Positions 55,862 through 64,000 are shown, counted from the first letter of the stretch. The stretch: 64,000 nt of DNA from Streptomyces fulvorobeus (GCF_013167895.1 NZ_BLWC01000001.1:2170001-2234000); one strand, 5' to 3'. The notes: generated by a model not told the origin, from the sequence alone. Numbers and translations are program-made.

Positions 55862-57459
55862 TCACCACGCTGGCCCGGCTGGAGGCGGTGGAGAGCGGGC
55901 GGGCGCAACCCCTGACCACCGTCCGCCACCGCCATCTCACCGGCCGGCCGCTCGTCCTGGTGCCGCTCGCCACCGCCGGTGAGGCAGGCGCCCCACTGGG
56001 CGCGCTGGTGGGCACGGACCGGGAGGCGCCCCGGCTGCTGGCCGTGGCCCAGCCGCGCGACCGTGAGCTGCGGTTCGCGTTCCTCGCCGAGCTGGCCGAG
56101 GCGGTGCTGCCGCACATCGAGTCGTACGCCGGCGTGGTGGAGCCTGCCGAGCGCAGCCAGATCGATCCCGAGACCGGCAAGAAGACCAAGGTCGAGGTCG
56201 AACTCTGCACGGACGCGGCCCAGTTGATCGTGCCGAGCCGGGCAGGCATCGACTTCGTACGTCTCCTGGGGCGTTCGATGCGCTTCCGGCGGACCGCGGA
56301 GGACGACCCGGACACCCCGTATCCGGCGCCCGCCCGGGTCCCCCTGCTGGGCCGCTGGCTGACCCACTACGCGGAGCGGGCCCGGGTGCCCGGCTCGTCC
56401 CTGCTCCTCGCCACGACCGATCTGCTCAACCGGCACTGGGCGACCGGCCAGAGCAGTCTTGAGGACCAGCACCTCGGTGCGCTGCTGGCCTGGATCGCCC
56501 CCTCGGACGGCGGTTCGGGCGCCGAGGCCGCCCTGCGGGCGGAGCTGGAGCGCGACCGGGAGGGCCAGCTGCTCTGCCCGCCGGCCGGACCGGCCACGGA
56601 CCCGGCGTTCGACAACCGGCTGCTGGCCCCCGCCATCGAGGCGTACGACCGGGCGCGTACGGCGCTCGCGGCGGCGGAGGACGGTCTCGCGGCCGATGCC
56701 CTCCTGGCCGAACTCGCCCGCGCCGAACGGCAGATCAGGTCCCTGCTGGCGAAGGTGGCGCTGCCCACCTGGGACGCCGTGTGGCGGGGGCTCGACCTGC
56801 TGGCCGGCCTGCCGGAGGGGGCCAGGGCCGAGGACCGCTGGACGCGCGACCGGTGGTCCTTCACGGCCCACCGGGACCGGGTGCTGGCCGGAGAGCCCCC
56901 GCAGCCCCGCCGGGACGACGCGGTGACGGCGGCGCAGAAGCTGGCGTCCCGGGAGGCGGCACAGGCCCAGCTCGACGCGCAGGAGGCGTTGGACGACCCG
57001 CTGGTCCTCGCGGGGCGCCGGCTGGCCGGTGAGGCGTTCGTCGGGGAGGTGACGGGGGTGGAGATGGCGTACAGCGAGTCCAAGCGCCCCTCTCCGCGCC
57101 CGCTGGTCACGGTCCGTACGGACGAGCACCCGCATCTCGGCGGGCGGACGAAGGTGTACCGCTCGCTGGACGGCAAGCCGCAGACCGCGGAGTTCGTGAG
57201 CGGGACGCCCGCCGAGGAGGGCGGGCTCCTGCTGGTGCTGCGGATCACCGACCGGATGGGGCGGAGCAAGGAGCCCGCGCCGGGCTCGGTCCCCGAGCCC
57301 GGCGACCGGACCGTGTGGACGCTGTTCGAGCACGATCCTCGCGGGGGCCCGAAACTGCCGGACCCGGAGGAGACCCCCTGGACCCACGGCGGGCCTCCCG
57401 GCGCCGCCGTCGAACGGGCCGAACGGCCCGACCCCGTGACCGCGGAGGACCTGCTGTGA
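55852..57459 (+). CDS. unknown 535-residue protein of the nuclease-helicase operon
   Basis: I do not recognise a family. The protein is soluble, with an N-terminal beta-rich part (LVLVPLATAGEAGAPLGALVGTD, RELRFAFLAELAEAVLPHIESY), a central helical region with coiled-coil tendency (about 245-310: YDRARTALAAAEDGLAADALL, AELARAERQIRSLLAKVALP), another charged helix near 360-385, and a C-terminal region with strand patterns (SPRPLVTVRTDEHPHLGGRTKVY) that could be an OB-like or SH3-like barrel. It overlaps the nuclease gene by 10 bp and the helicase gene by 4 bp, so it is almost certainly a partner of both, perhaps a scaffold or DNA-binding subunit. Confidence 0.72.
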   Translation: MSLITTLARLEAVESGRAQPLTTVRHRHLTGRPLVLVPLATAGEAGAPLGALVGTDREAPRLLAVAQPRDRELRFAFLAELAEAVLPHIESYAGVVEPAERSQIDPETGKKTKVEVELCTDAAQLIVPSRAGIDFVRLLGRSMRFRRTAEDDPDTPYPAPARVPLLGRWLTHYAERARVPGSSLLLATTDLLNRHWATGQSSLEDQHLGALLAWIAPSDGGSGAEAALRAELERDREGQLLCPPAGPATDPAFDNRLLAPAIEAYDRARTALAAAEDGLAADALLAELARAERQIRSLLAKVALPTWDAVWRGLDLLAGLPEGARAEDRWTRDRWSFTAHRDRVLAGEPPQPRRDDAVTAAQKLASREAAQAQLDAQEALDDPLVLAGRRLAGEAFVGEVTGVEMAYSESKRPSPRPLVTVRTDEHPHLGGRTKVYRSLDGKPQTAEFVSGTPAEEGGLLLVLRITDRMGRSKEPAPGSVPEPGDRTVWTLFEHDPRGGPKLPDPEETPWTHGGPPGAAVERAERPDPVTAEDLL

Positions 57460-58799
57460 GCTCGACGAGGGCCACGTTCGATCCGGGCGCCGAGGCGACA
57501 CGGGCCACCGACGCGATCCTCCACGACACCTTGCGCGGCAGCTCGCGCGGCGTCGTGGTGGACTCGCCCCCGGGGGCCGGGAAGTCGACCCTGGTGGTGC
57601 GCGCCGCGCTGGAACTGGCCGCCGCGGGACGGCCCCTGATGGTGATCGCGCAGACCAACGCCCAGGTGGACGACCTGGTCGTCCGGCTGGCCGAGAAGGA
57701 GCCCGGCCTGCCGGTGGGCCGTCTGCACAGCAACGACTCCGACCCGTACGACACGGTCCTGGACGGCCTGGAGAACGTACGCAAGTCGGCGAAGGCCACA
57801 GACCTGGCCGGGCTCGACATCGTCATCTCGACGGCCGCCAAGTGGGCCCACGTGAAGAACGTGGAGCCGTGGGGACACGCGATCGTCGACGAGGCGTACC
57901 AGATGCGGTCGGACGCCCTGCTGGCGGTCGCGGGGCTCTTCGAGCGGGCCCTGTTCGTCGGTGACCCGGGCCAGCTGGACCCCTTCTCGATCGTCGGCGC
58001 CGACCAGTGGGCGGGGCTCTCCTACGATCCGTCGGCGAGCGCCGTCTCCACGCTCCTCGCCCACAACCCGGAGCTGCCGCAGCACCGGCTGCCGGTGTCC
58101 TGGCGGCTGCCGGCCTCGGCGGCGCCGCTCGTCTCGGACGCGTTCTACCCGTACACGCCGTTCCGCAGCGGTACGGCGCACGGGGAACGGCGCCTGGCGT
58201 TCGCCGTACCGTCGGACGGATCGGGCCCCGACCGGGTGCTGGACGAGGCGGCGGAGTCCGGCTGGGGCCTGCTGGAACTTCCGGCGCGGCACACGCCGCG
58301 TACCGATCCGGAGGCGGTCCGGGCGGTCGCCCGGACCGTGCGCCGGCTGCTGGACCGGGGCGGCGCGGCGACCAGCGAGCGTTCCCCGCACCCCGTTCCC
58401 GTGACTGCGGACCGGGTGGCGGTCGGCACGGCCCACCGCGACCAGGCCGCGGCGGTCCGGGCGGCGCTGGCCGAGCTGGGGGTCACGGGCGTGGCCGTGG
58501 ACACGGCGAACCGGCTCCAGGGCCGTGAGTTCGACGTGACGGTGGTCCTGCACCCCCTGTCGGGCCGCCCGGACGCCACGGCCTTCCATCTGGAGACGGG
58601 CCGCCTGTGCGTGCTGGCCTCCCGCCACCGCCACGCCTGCGTGGTGGTGTGCCGGGAGGGGGTCGCGGAGCTGCTGGACGAGCACCCGTCGACGGAACCG
58701 GTGCAGCTGGGTGTCACGGTCAAGTTCCCGGACGGATGGGACGCGAATCACTCGGTGCTGGCCCATCTCGCGGAACACCGGGTGCGCTGGCGGCCTTGA
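57456..58799 (+). CDS. SF1 helicase/ATPase (Dna2-UPF1-like core)
   Basis: 447 residues from a GTG at 57456 that overlaps the previous stop as GTGA. Helicase motifs in order: Walker A SPPGAGKST (37-45), AQTNAQVDDLVVRL (Ia-like, 65-78), Walker B AIVDEAYQM (142-150), motif III FVGDPGQLDPF (167-177), a late motif DTANRLQGREFDVTVV (349-364) and motif VI LETGRLCVLASRHRHA (379-394). This is the SF1B/UPF1-Dna2 pattern with a DEAY box and a compact body. With the Fe-S RecB-type nuclease two genes upstream, the operon has the two activities that are fused in Dna2. Confidence 0.85.
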   Translation: MSSTRATFDPGAEATRATDAILHDTLRGSSRGVVVDSPPGAGKSTLVVRAALELAAAGRPLMVIAQTNAQVDDLVVRLAEKEPGLPVGRLHSNDSDPYDTVLDGLENVRKSAKATDLAGLDIVISTAAKWAHVKNVEPWGHAIVDEAYQMRSDALLAVAGLFERALFVGDPGQLDPFSIVGADQWAGLSYDPSASAVSTLLAHNPELPQHRLPVSWRLPASAAPLVSDAFYPYTPFRSGTAHGERRLAFAVPSDGSGPDRVLDEAAESGWGLLELPARHTPRTDPEAVRAVARTVRRLLDRGGAATSERSPHPVPVTADRVAVGTAHRDQAAAVRAALAELGVTGVAVDTANRLQGREFDVTVVLHPLSGRPDATAFHLETGRLCVLASRHRHACVVVCREGVAELLDEHPSTEPVQLGVTVKFPDGWDANHSVLAHLAEHRVRWRP

Positions 58800-58928
58800 T
58801 CCTCGGGAAGACGGATAGACGGATGGACGCGGCGGCGCCCGGGGCCGCCGGGCACACGGCGGCGGCCCTCTTGCGCCGGGTCGGACAATGGAGGGTGGCC
58901 GCCCGGCCGCCCGAAGGAGGAGCACCCC

Positions 58929-59270
58929 ATGGCACAACCCGAACGGAACGAGCGGCAGCGGATGCGTCCCGCGCCGCTGCTCTTCGAGCCGTCGGAGGCG
59001 GCAGCCGACCCCGAGCACTTCTTCGACCTCGACGCGATGGAGGACCCACAGGAGCTCCTCGCCCGTGCCACGGAGCTGACGCACGCCTTCCGCGCGGCGG
59101 CCGACCGGGCCGTCGAGTTCCAGGCGGTGGCCGCCGCGCAGCTCGCGGATCCGCGCCGCTTCGACCGGCTGACGGCAGCCGATGTCGCGGAGCGCGCGGA
59201 GTGGACGGAGGACTATGCCAAGAAGATGATCGAGTTCGGCAGGTCGCTGCTCAGGAACGCCGGCCCCTGA
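58929..59270 (+). CDS. small conserved helical protein
   Basis: 113 residues, acidic in the middle (HFFDLDAMEDPQELLARATELTHAFR) and helical throughout, ending WTEDYAKKMIEFGRSLLRNAG. AAQLADPRRFDRLTAADVAERAEWT has the spacing of a short helix-turn-helix. GGAGGAG precedes the ATG at 58929. It lies 129 bp downstream of the helicase gene and may be read from the same transcript. No family is recognised. Confidence 0.68.
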   Translation: MAQPERNERQRMRPAPLLFEPSEAAADPEHFFDLDAMEDPQELLARATELTHAFRAAADRAVEFQAVAAAQLADPRRFDRLTAADVAERAEWTEDYAKKMIEFGRSLLRNAGP

Positions 59271-59406
59271 CCCGGCCGGGGGATTCGCCGCGCACCGCCC
59301 CCGCCGCTGGCATATGCCCGCGCGCAAGATACTCCGCGGGCGCCGCCCTGTCCTCGTTTTCGGCAACTCTCTGATTCAGCGCCGTCACTCCTAGTAGACC
59401 TGCCGT

Positions 59407-60096
59407 ATGAGCGCTTGGCTGAAAGACGAAACGACCCTCCCCGCCTCCGCGGCATCCTCCCCTCGCGACGTCGACATCTTCGCTCTGCTGCGGGACCAGC
59501 CCAGGCATCAGGCGACCCAGGTCACCGCGGCGGGGGCCTCCTGGCTCGCCGGGGCCTCGGGCTATCCGCGCAGCACGTTCTCCCAGTGGCAGGCACACCC
59601 TGATTCCCCGGGCGTCCTGCCCTGCGGGTCCGTCTTCGACGTGGTGAACGTGCCCGCGCTGTTCGGCCGGCGCGTGCTGGAGCAGCTCTGGACCGAGGGC
59701 CCCGGCTCCGGCCCGGTGGCCACGCACCGGGGCCGGATGCTCCTGTTCGCCGCGCCCGGTACGGCCCAGCGGCTGCCGTCCCTGCTGGGCTGGGAGGAGT
59801 GGGGCACCGGCGGCGCCGGACAGCCCGGGGCACACCGGGCCGCCGTACCGCCGCTGCTCTGCCACGGCACCGGTGACGCGGTGACCGTGCCGCCCCTGGC
59901 CGGCCGGTCCGAGGGCACGGGACCCCGCTGGGTGGTCGCCCCCGACACCCGCGACCCGTGGCTCCCCGGCCCCGACGTGCTGCTGTGGGCCTGCGTGCGG
60001 GTGGGCAGGTCACAGCCCTCCCCGGCCTCCGGGTATTCGATTTTTCCTCCCGCCGATCCGGGTGCTAATGTCTACGACGTCACCAGGCGCCGTTAG
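59407..60096 (+). CDS. Prim-Pol-like conserved protein ending in tRNA-Lys
   Basis: 229 residues as read. LPCGSVFDVVNVPALFGRRVLEQL, HRGRMLLFAAPGTAQRLPSLLGWEEW and PRWVVAPDTRDPWLPGPDVLL resemble the N-terminal region of bifunctional primase/polymerase proteins without the catalytic part, like the gene at 50800. The frame runs through the tRNA promoter and stops ten bases inside tRNA-Lys, and the last 25 residues look non-natural. The real C-terminus may be nearer 60000, with another small indel. Confidence 0.62.
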   Translation: MSAWLKDETTLPASAASSPRDVDIFALLRDQPRHQATQVTAAGASWLAGASGYPRSTFSQWQAHPDSPGVLPCGSVFDVVNVPALFGRRVLEQLWTEGPGSGPVATHRGRMLLFAAPGTAQRLPSLLGWEEWGTGGAGQPGAHRAAVPPLLCHGTGDAVTVPPLAGRSEGTGPRWVVAPDTRDPWLPGPDVLLWACVRVGRSQPSPASGYSIFPPADPGANVYDVTRRR

Positions 60097-60160
60097 CTCA
60101 GTTGGTTAGAGCAGCTGACTCTTAATCAGCGGGTCCGGGGTTCGAGTCCCTGACGGCGCA
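60087..60160 (+). tRNA. tRNA-Lys (anticodon CTT)
   Basis: A standard cloverleaf: acceptor GCGCCGT with ACGGCGC, D-arm TAGCTCAGTTGGTTAGAGC, anticodon stem GCTGA/TCAGC around CTCTTAA (anticodon CTT), and T-arm CCGGGGTTCGAGTCCC. The discriminator is A and CCA is not encoded. Confidence 0.96.
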
Positions 60161-60167
60161 CAGACGG

Positions 60168-60199
60168 AAGAAGCCCCCGCGGAAGCGGGGGGCTTCTTC
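60168..60199. terminator. terminator after tRNA-Lys
   Basis: AAGAAGCCCCCGC (60168-60180) pairs with GCGGGGGGCTTCTT around a GGAA loop, with one extra G, followed by CG. It lies between the tRNA and a convergent protease gene. Confidence 0.8.
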
Positions 60200-60244
60200 G
60201 TGTCCGGACGCTCCCCGCGTACGTGCTCGCTGCGTACGTGCTCT

Positions 60245-61486
60245 CTACGTACCCGTGGTGATCCGGACCGTCCAGGACCCGGACGGGGTCCGGTCCGCGA
60301 CCTCGATCCTGGTGCGCTCGCCGGGCACGGTGTACGTCTCGCCCACGCCCAGCGGGGCGTCGGCGAGGGGCGGGTAGACGGACCGGTCCCAGCACGCCTC
60401 GGTGCCGGGGTGGGTGTCCAGGACCTCGACGGGACCGCCGCCGGACGGGGTCTCGTTGCGGATCCGGTAGATGAGTACGCCTTCGGTGCAGGTCGCCCGG
60501 TCGTTGCCGATGGCGCTGCGGGCCTCGACGGCCAGGGCGCTGCCCTCGCCCGTCCTGATGACCGCGAGCCGCGTGCCGGCCGATCCGCCGGGCAGGGGCG
60601 GGGCGGCGACGGGTTCCAGGGTGAGGCCGGCGCTGCCCTGCACGCATCGGACCTGGCGCGTGTCGAGCCAGCCGAGCTTCCACTTGTGCCAGCCGAACAG
60701 CTCGGGGGCGAGCCCGAACTGGCTGCCCATGACGTCCCAGTCCCCGACGTAGGTGTCCCAGTCGCCCTTGCCGTCCGTGGGCCGGTGGTAGAGGTCCGCC
60801 AGGTCGAAGACGTGCCCGGTCTCGTGAGCGAGGACGTTCCGGTCCGGCGGGTGCTGTTCGAAGACGGTGACGACGCGCCTGATGTCCGTGCCGTCTGCGC
60901 GCAGCGGCCGGTCGAAGTTGACGACCTTGGTGGCGTCGGAGTCGACGCCGGGCGCGTCCGGGTCGGCGACCAGGTAGACGATGTCGTACGCCGAGAAGTC
61001 GACCGCTCCGTCCGCGGCCTCGACGGCGTCGCGCAGGTAGGCGCTGCGCCGCCCCGCGTCCCAGTCCCGCTCTATGCCGTACCAGGTGGAGGCGCGGGGC
61101 ATCTCGATCCACTGCCGCTGGGGGTGCGGGCGCAGGGTGAACCTCCCGTAGGAGGCGCGCTCGAAGAAGCGGGTGGTGGAGGGGAAGTAGTCGGCGGTGA
61201 GGGCGGCGGGTCCGACCGCGGGCTCGGAGTCGGGGAACGACAGGAAGACCAGGACGGCGTCGAGGGTCCGGGTGGGGCGGGGGTAGGCGCCGTTCCAGGT
61301 GTCGAGGCCGAGGGAGTGGTGGGCCTCGCTCCGGGGGAGGGCGCAGGGGCCCGCGTCACTGTCGGCGGCGACCGCGGGGCCCGCCACGAGGGACATCGCG
61401 GCGAGCGCCATGAGCGAGGTCAGAGCGGCGGCCACGCCACGTGGACTGGGTCTCTCCAGCCCCCCGGGTCTGCGCTGTCGCGGCAC
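60245..61486 (-). CDS. secreted M6-family (immune inhibitor A-like) metalloprotease
   Basis: 413 residues. The GTG at 61486 with GGAGGT in front gives MPRQRRPGGLERPSPRG, a basic head, then a hydrophobic core and AVA cleavage near 43. The zinc site is AHETGHVFDLADLYH (HExxH with further ligands), in a domain with VLVFLSFPDSEP at its start and WDVMGSQFGLAPELFGWHKWKLGW after it, as in M6 proteases. A C-terminal beta domain (GVGETYTVPGERTRIEVADRTPSGSW) follows. It probably acts outside the cell on proteins, as a scavenging or development-linked protease. It is divergent from cdgA. Confidence 0.87.
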   Translation of the reverse strand: MPRQRRPGGLERPSPRGVAAALTSLMALAAMSLVAGPAVAADSDAGPCALPRSEAHHSLGLDTWNGAYPRPTRTLDAVLVFLSFPDSEPAVGPAALTADYFPSTTRFFERASYGRFTLRPHPQRQWIEMPRASTWYGIERDWDAGRRSAYLRDAVEAADGAVDFSAYDIVYLVADPDAPGVDSDATKVVNFDRPLRADGTDIRRVVTVFEQHPPDRNVLAHETGHVFDLADLYHRPTDGKGDWDTYVGDWDVMGSQFGLAPELFGWHKWKLGWLDTRQVRCVQGSAGLTLEPVAAPPLPGGSAGTRLAVIRTGEGSALAVEARSAIGNDRATCTEGVLIYRIRNETPSGGGPVEVLDTHPGTEACWDRSVYPPLADAPLGVGETYTVPGERTRIEVADRTPSGSWTVRITTGT

Positions 61487-61866
61487 GTCTACCTCCGGGT
61501 GGGAAACACGGGACACCCCACCCACCCTGTGCCGGTCCGGAGCCGTACGTCCTGTTGGGCTGCCCCACTCGGGTCAGAGAGGCCGCACCTTGGGTGTCAC
61601 AGAAAGTCACAATCAATCAATCCGGGGAAGTGGCAGAACAAGAGCACACGGAAACGTTCACTTATGGGCAAACTGGATTGACGTCGGAAGCAGGGGCCAT
61701 GCGGGTACGGAGGAGCGGCGTCGGTCGGCGCGCTGGAGCGGCCGGCTCGCCACCCTCTATGCTTCACCACGCTTTCCCCCGTCGTTACGGTCCCCACAGG
61801 GGACGCCACACGGTGCCCTGTCACGACGACACCTGTTCACGACGATCTGCACAGCGGGAGCACGCG
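61487..61866. other. divergent promoter region of the M6 protease and cdgA
   Basis: 380 bp without a convincing gene. The cdgA frame stays open upstream to about 61441, but composition changes before the GTG at 61867. A TGTCACAGAAAGTCACA stretch at 61597-61613 has loose direct/inverted repeats and AT-rich CAATCAATCAATC follows, which marks the most likely promoter. Confidence 0.4.
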
Positions 61867-63738
61867 GTGAGCGGAACCTCCGAAGGGCCGGAGCCCCCGG
61901 CGGGCAGAGCACTGGGCACCGTGCGGCCGCCGGTCACGGAACGTCATGCGGTGGCGGCGAGTCCTTCGGAACTGCGCGACTACCGGGCCGCCTTCCACGT
62001 CTCCGTACTCGCCATGGCCGTCCTCGACCACGAGGGCCAGATCGTCAGCGCGAACGACGCCCTGGCCGGACTGCTGGGCACCGAAGCCGCCGCCCTGGCC
62101 GCGCAGCCGGCCGCCGCCCTCGTCGGCCTCTCGTCGGACGACCGCACCTGGCACGCGTACCGCGAGGTGCTGCACGGCCGGCGCTCCCGCCTTCGCTGCA
62201 CCCGCCGGCTGAAGCACCCCGACGGGCGCTCCCTGTGGGCGGAGATCACCGTCGTACCCATGGACCCGCCGTCCACCGGCGGCCTCCTGCTGTCGGTGGC
62301 GGACATCAGCGACCGGCGCGAGCTCCAGAAGCGGCTGCGCCACCTCCAGATGCACGACCCGGTGACCCGGCTGCCCAACCGGACCCTGTTCTTCGAACGG
62401 CTCTCGGCGGCCCTGGAGACACCGCCGTTCCACGACGACTCACTGCCCCCGCACGGCCGGATCGGCCTCTGCTACCTGGATCTGGACGGCTTCAAGGCCG
62501 TCAACGACACCATGGGGCACCGCATGGGCGACCGGCTCCTGGCCGCCGTCGCCGGCCGGCTCACCGACTGCGCCGGACGCGAGGGCTCGGAGCGCGGCGG
62601 GAGTCATCTGGTGGCACGGCTCGGCGGCGACGAGTTCGCGATCCTCGTCGAGGACTCCACCGGCACGCCCCAGCTGACCGAGCTGGCGAACGCGGTGCTC
62701 CTCTCGCTCCAGCGGCCCTTCGACCTCGCCGGTCAGCGGCTCTCCGTATCGGCCTCGATCGGAGTGGTCGAGCGGGCATCGGCGGGCACCTCGCCGACCG
62801 GTCTGATGCAGGCCGCCGACACGACGTTGTTCTGGGCGAAGGAGGACGGCAAGGCGCGCTGGACGCTCTTCGACCCCGAGCGCAACGCCCACCGCATGAC
62901 CCGGCAGGCGCTCTCCTCCACGCTGCGGCCCGCCGTCGAGCGGGGCGAGTTCACCCTGGACTACCAGCCCTTGGTCTGCATGGCCGACGGGGCCGTACGC
63001 GGCGTCGAGGCGCTGGTGCGGTGGAACCATCCGCAGTTCGGCCGGCTGGCGCCGAATCGGTTCGTCTCGATCGCCGAGGAGGACGGCACGATCGTCCAGC
63101 TCGGCCGGTGGGTGCTGCGCACCGCGTGCCGCCAGGCCCGGAGCTGGCAGCTCGACCACCCGGACGAGCCGCCGCTGTTCATCAGCGTCAACGTGGCCGT
63201 ACGGCAGGTCTGGGACTCCGATCTGGTGGCCGACGTGGCGGAGATCCTCGCCGACACGGGGCTGGACGCCGGGCTGCTCCAGCTGGAGCTGACGGAGTCC
63301 GCCGTGATGGGCTCCGCGGGCCGCCCGCTGCGGGCGCTGCAAGCGCTCAGCGACATGGGCGTCCGGATCGCCATCGACGACTTCGGCACCGGTTACTCCA
63401 ACCTCGCCTACCTGAGCCGGCTGCCGGTCTCCGTGCTGAAGCTGGACGGCTCCTTCGTACGCGGCTTCCGCTACGAGGACGACACGCACCCGAGCCCCGC
63501 CGACGAGACGATCGTGGAGGCGATGGTGCAGCTGGCCCACCGGCTGGGCCTCACCGTCACCGCGGAGTGCGTGGAGACGGCGGGCCAGGCGGAACGGCTG
63601 CGCAGGATCGGCTGCGACACCGGGCAGGGGTGGCTGTACTCGCGGGCCGTGGCCCCCGAGCGCATCGGGGAACTGATCGGCGCGAGGGCTTCGCGCGCCG
63701 CCAGGGCTCCGGGAACGTCGGGTCCGTCCGGCGACTGA
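61867..63738 (+). CDS. cdgA: PAS-GGDEF-EAL protein, c-di-GMP turnover (CdgA-like)
   Basis: 623 residues from GTG 61867. A PAS domain (about 37-150: FHVSVLAMAVLDHEGQIVSAND) is followed by GGDEF with the intact motif RLGGDEFAIL (253-257) and EAL with GVEALVRW (381-383), plus DDFGTGYSNLAYLSRLPVSVLKLD later. No RxxD product-inhibition site is visible five residues before GGDEF. There are no membrane helices. The domain order and the place downstream of the adpA region match S. coelicolor CdgA, whose level affects aerial development. Both synthase and phosphodiesterase motifs look competent. Confidence 0.92.
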   Translation: MSGTSEGPEPPAGRALGTVRPPVTERHAVAASPSELRDYRAAFHVSVLAMAVLDHEGQIVSANDALAGLLGTEAAALAAQPAAALVGLSSDDRTWHAYREVLHGRRSRLRCTRRLKHPDGRSLWAEITVVPMDPPSTGGLLLSVADISDRRELQKRLRHLQMHDPVTRLPNRTLFFERLSAALETPPFHDDSLPPHGRIGLCYLDLDGFKAVNDTMGHRMGDRLLAAVAGRLTDCAGREGSERGGSHLVARLGGDEFAILVEDSTGTPQLTELANAVLLSLQRPFDLAGQRLSVSASIGVVERASAGTSPTGLMQAADTTLFWAKEDGKARWTLFDPERNAHRMTRQALSSTLRPAVERGEFTLDYQPLVCMADGAVRGVEALVRWNHPQFGRLAPNRFVSIAEEDGTIVQLGRWVLRTACRQARSWQLDHPDEPPLFISVNVAVRQVWDSDLVADVAEILADTGLDAGLLQLELTESAVMGSAGRPLRALQALSDMGVRIAIDDFGTGYSNLAYLSRLPVSVLKLDGSFVRGFRYEDDTHPSPADETIVEAMVQLAHRLGLTVTAECVETAGQAERLRRIGCDTGQGWLYSRAVAPERIGELIGARASRAARAPGTSGPSGD

Positions 63739-63781
63739 GGGCTGTCCGGTGACCCCGGGTGGATCAGCGCGCCCATGGCGT

Positions 63782-64000
63782 TCAGGAAGGCAGGCCGTAC
63801 GCGTCCGCGATCAGCTCGTAGCTGCGCAGCCGCGCCTGGCCGCCGTGCGCGTTCGAGGTGATCATCAGCTCGTCCGCGCCTGTCCGCTTGACCAGGTCGT
63901 CGAGGCCGGTGCGGACCTCGTCCGCGGTGCCGTGGACGACGTTGGAGAGCCAGCCGTCGACGAACTCCCGCTCCATGGGCGCGAAGGTGTACGCCTCCGC
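63782..64000 (-). CDS. LLM-class flavin-dependent oxidoreductase, C-terminal end (partial)
   Basis: The last 72 residues of a protein that begins beyond the right edge. REFVDGWLSNVVHGTADEVRTGL, then DLVKRTGADELMITSNAHG and RLRSYELIADAYG match the C-terminus of luciferase-like monooxygenases of the MsnO8/YhbW group, where a TADEV segment precedes a late LMI/TSN strand. The substrate is unknown. It is convergent with cdgA. Confidence 0.85.
   Translation of the reverse strand, partial: AEAYTFAPMEREFVDGWLSNVVHGTADEVRTGLDDLVKRTGADELMITSNAHGGQARLRSYELIADAYGLPS

Noticed and set aside
61597..61613. Possible BldD box upstream of cdgA
   Set aside because: The half-sites TGTCACAG and AAAGTCACA are direct repeats, not the inverted arrangement of a BldD site, so the match is not defensible by eye.
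1..64000. CRISPR arrays, insertion sequences, integrases, riboswitches
   Set aside because: No regularly spaced repeats, no transposase or integrase motifs, and no recognisable riboswitch core were seen.

Overview
The window is high-GC DNA from a Streptomyces. It carries a desferrioxamine (desABCD) operon, an AraC-type AdpA with its ornA partner, a cebR-cebEFG-bglC cellobiose locus, a leucine catabolic acc-hmgL-acdH operon, a PAS-GGDEF-EAL protein that fits CdgA, and WhiJ-type DUF397 genes. From memory, the order follows the S. coelicolor core around SCO2769-SCO2817, apart from one large insertion. No database search was possible.

Layout. 1-7.2 kb: end of an ABC exporter; a TPP decarboxylase, ureohydrolase and PucR regulator that look like an arginine/guanidino catabolic unit; a decayed metallopeptidase; a secreted protein; a membrane-anchored HTH protein. 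7.2-18.5 kb: acyl-CoA dehydrogenase, TesB thioesterase, CDF transporter, a phosphatase-like protein, then a TetR gene divergent from the leucine/isovalerate operon (carboxylase beta and alpha subunits, HMG-CoA lyase, isovaleryl-CoA dehydrogenase), with twin GTTA-TAAC operators between. 18.5-30.8 kb: an accessory island with a WhiJ-like cluster (two DUF397 genes, a broken XRE/DUF5753 gene, a DUF6879 gene), a SUKH-like immunity gene and a 3,021-residue secreted RHS toxin. 31-37.2 kb: iron-regulated siderophore genes behind two iron boxes. 37.2-43.3 kb: glmS, universal stress protein, adpA-ornA and tRNA-His. 43.3-49.8 kb: cellobiose uptake and hydrolysis behind a perfect CebR operator. 49.8-59.3 kb: spermidine-synthase-like protein, NsdA-like TPR regulator, phosphatases, and a tight three-gene operon that resembles a split Dna2 (Fe-S RecB-type nuclease, unknown protein, SF1 helicase). 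59.4-64 kb: a Prim-Pol-like small protein, tRNA-Lys, a secreted M6 protease, cdgA and the end of a flavin oxidoreductase.

Several conserved genes (TPP decarboxylase, desD twice, ornA, cebR, and probably cebF and the metallopeptidase) are broken by single-base indels, most of them in G or C runs. A common technical cause is likely, so these should not be read as real gene losses without checking reads. Two observations stand out biologically: adpA has no TTA codon, so it would escape bldA control, and the split-Dna2-like operon has an uncharacterised middle protein.
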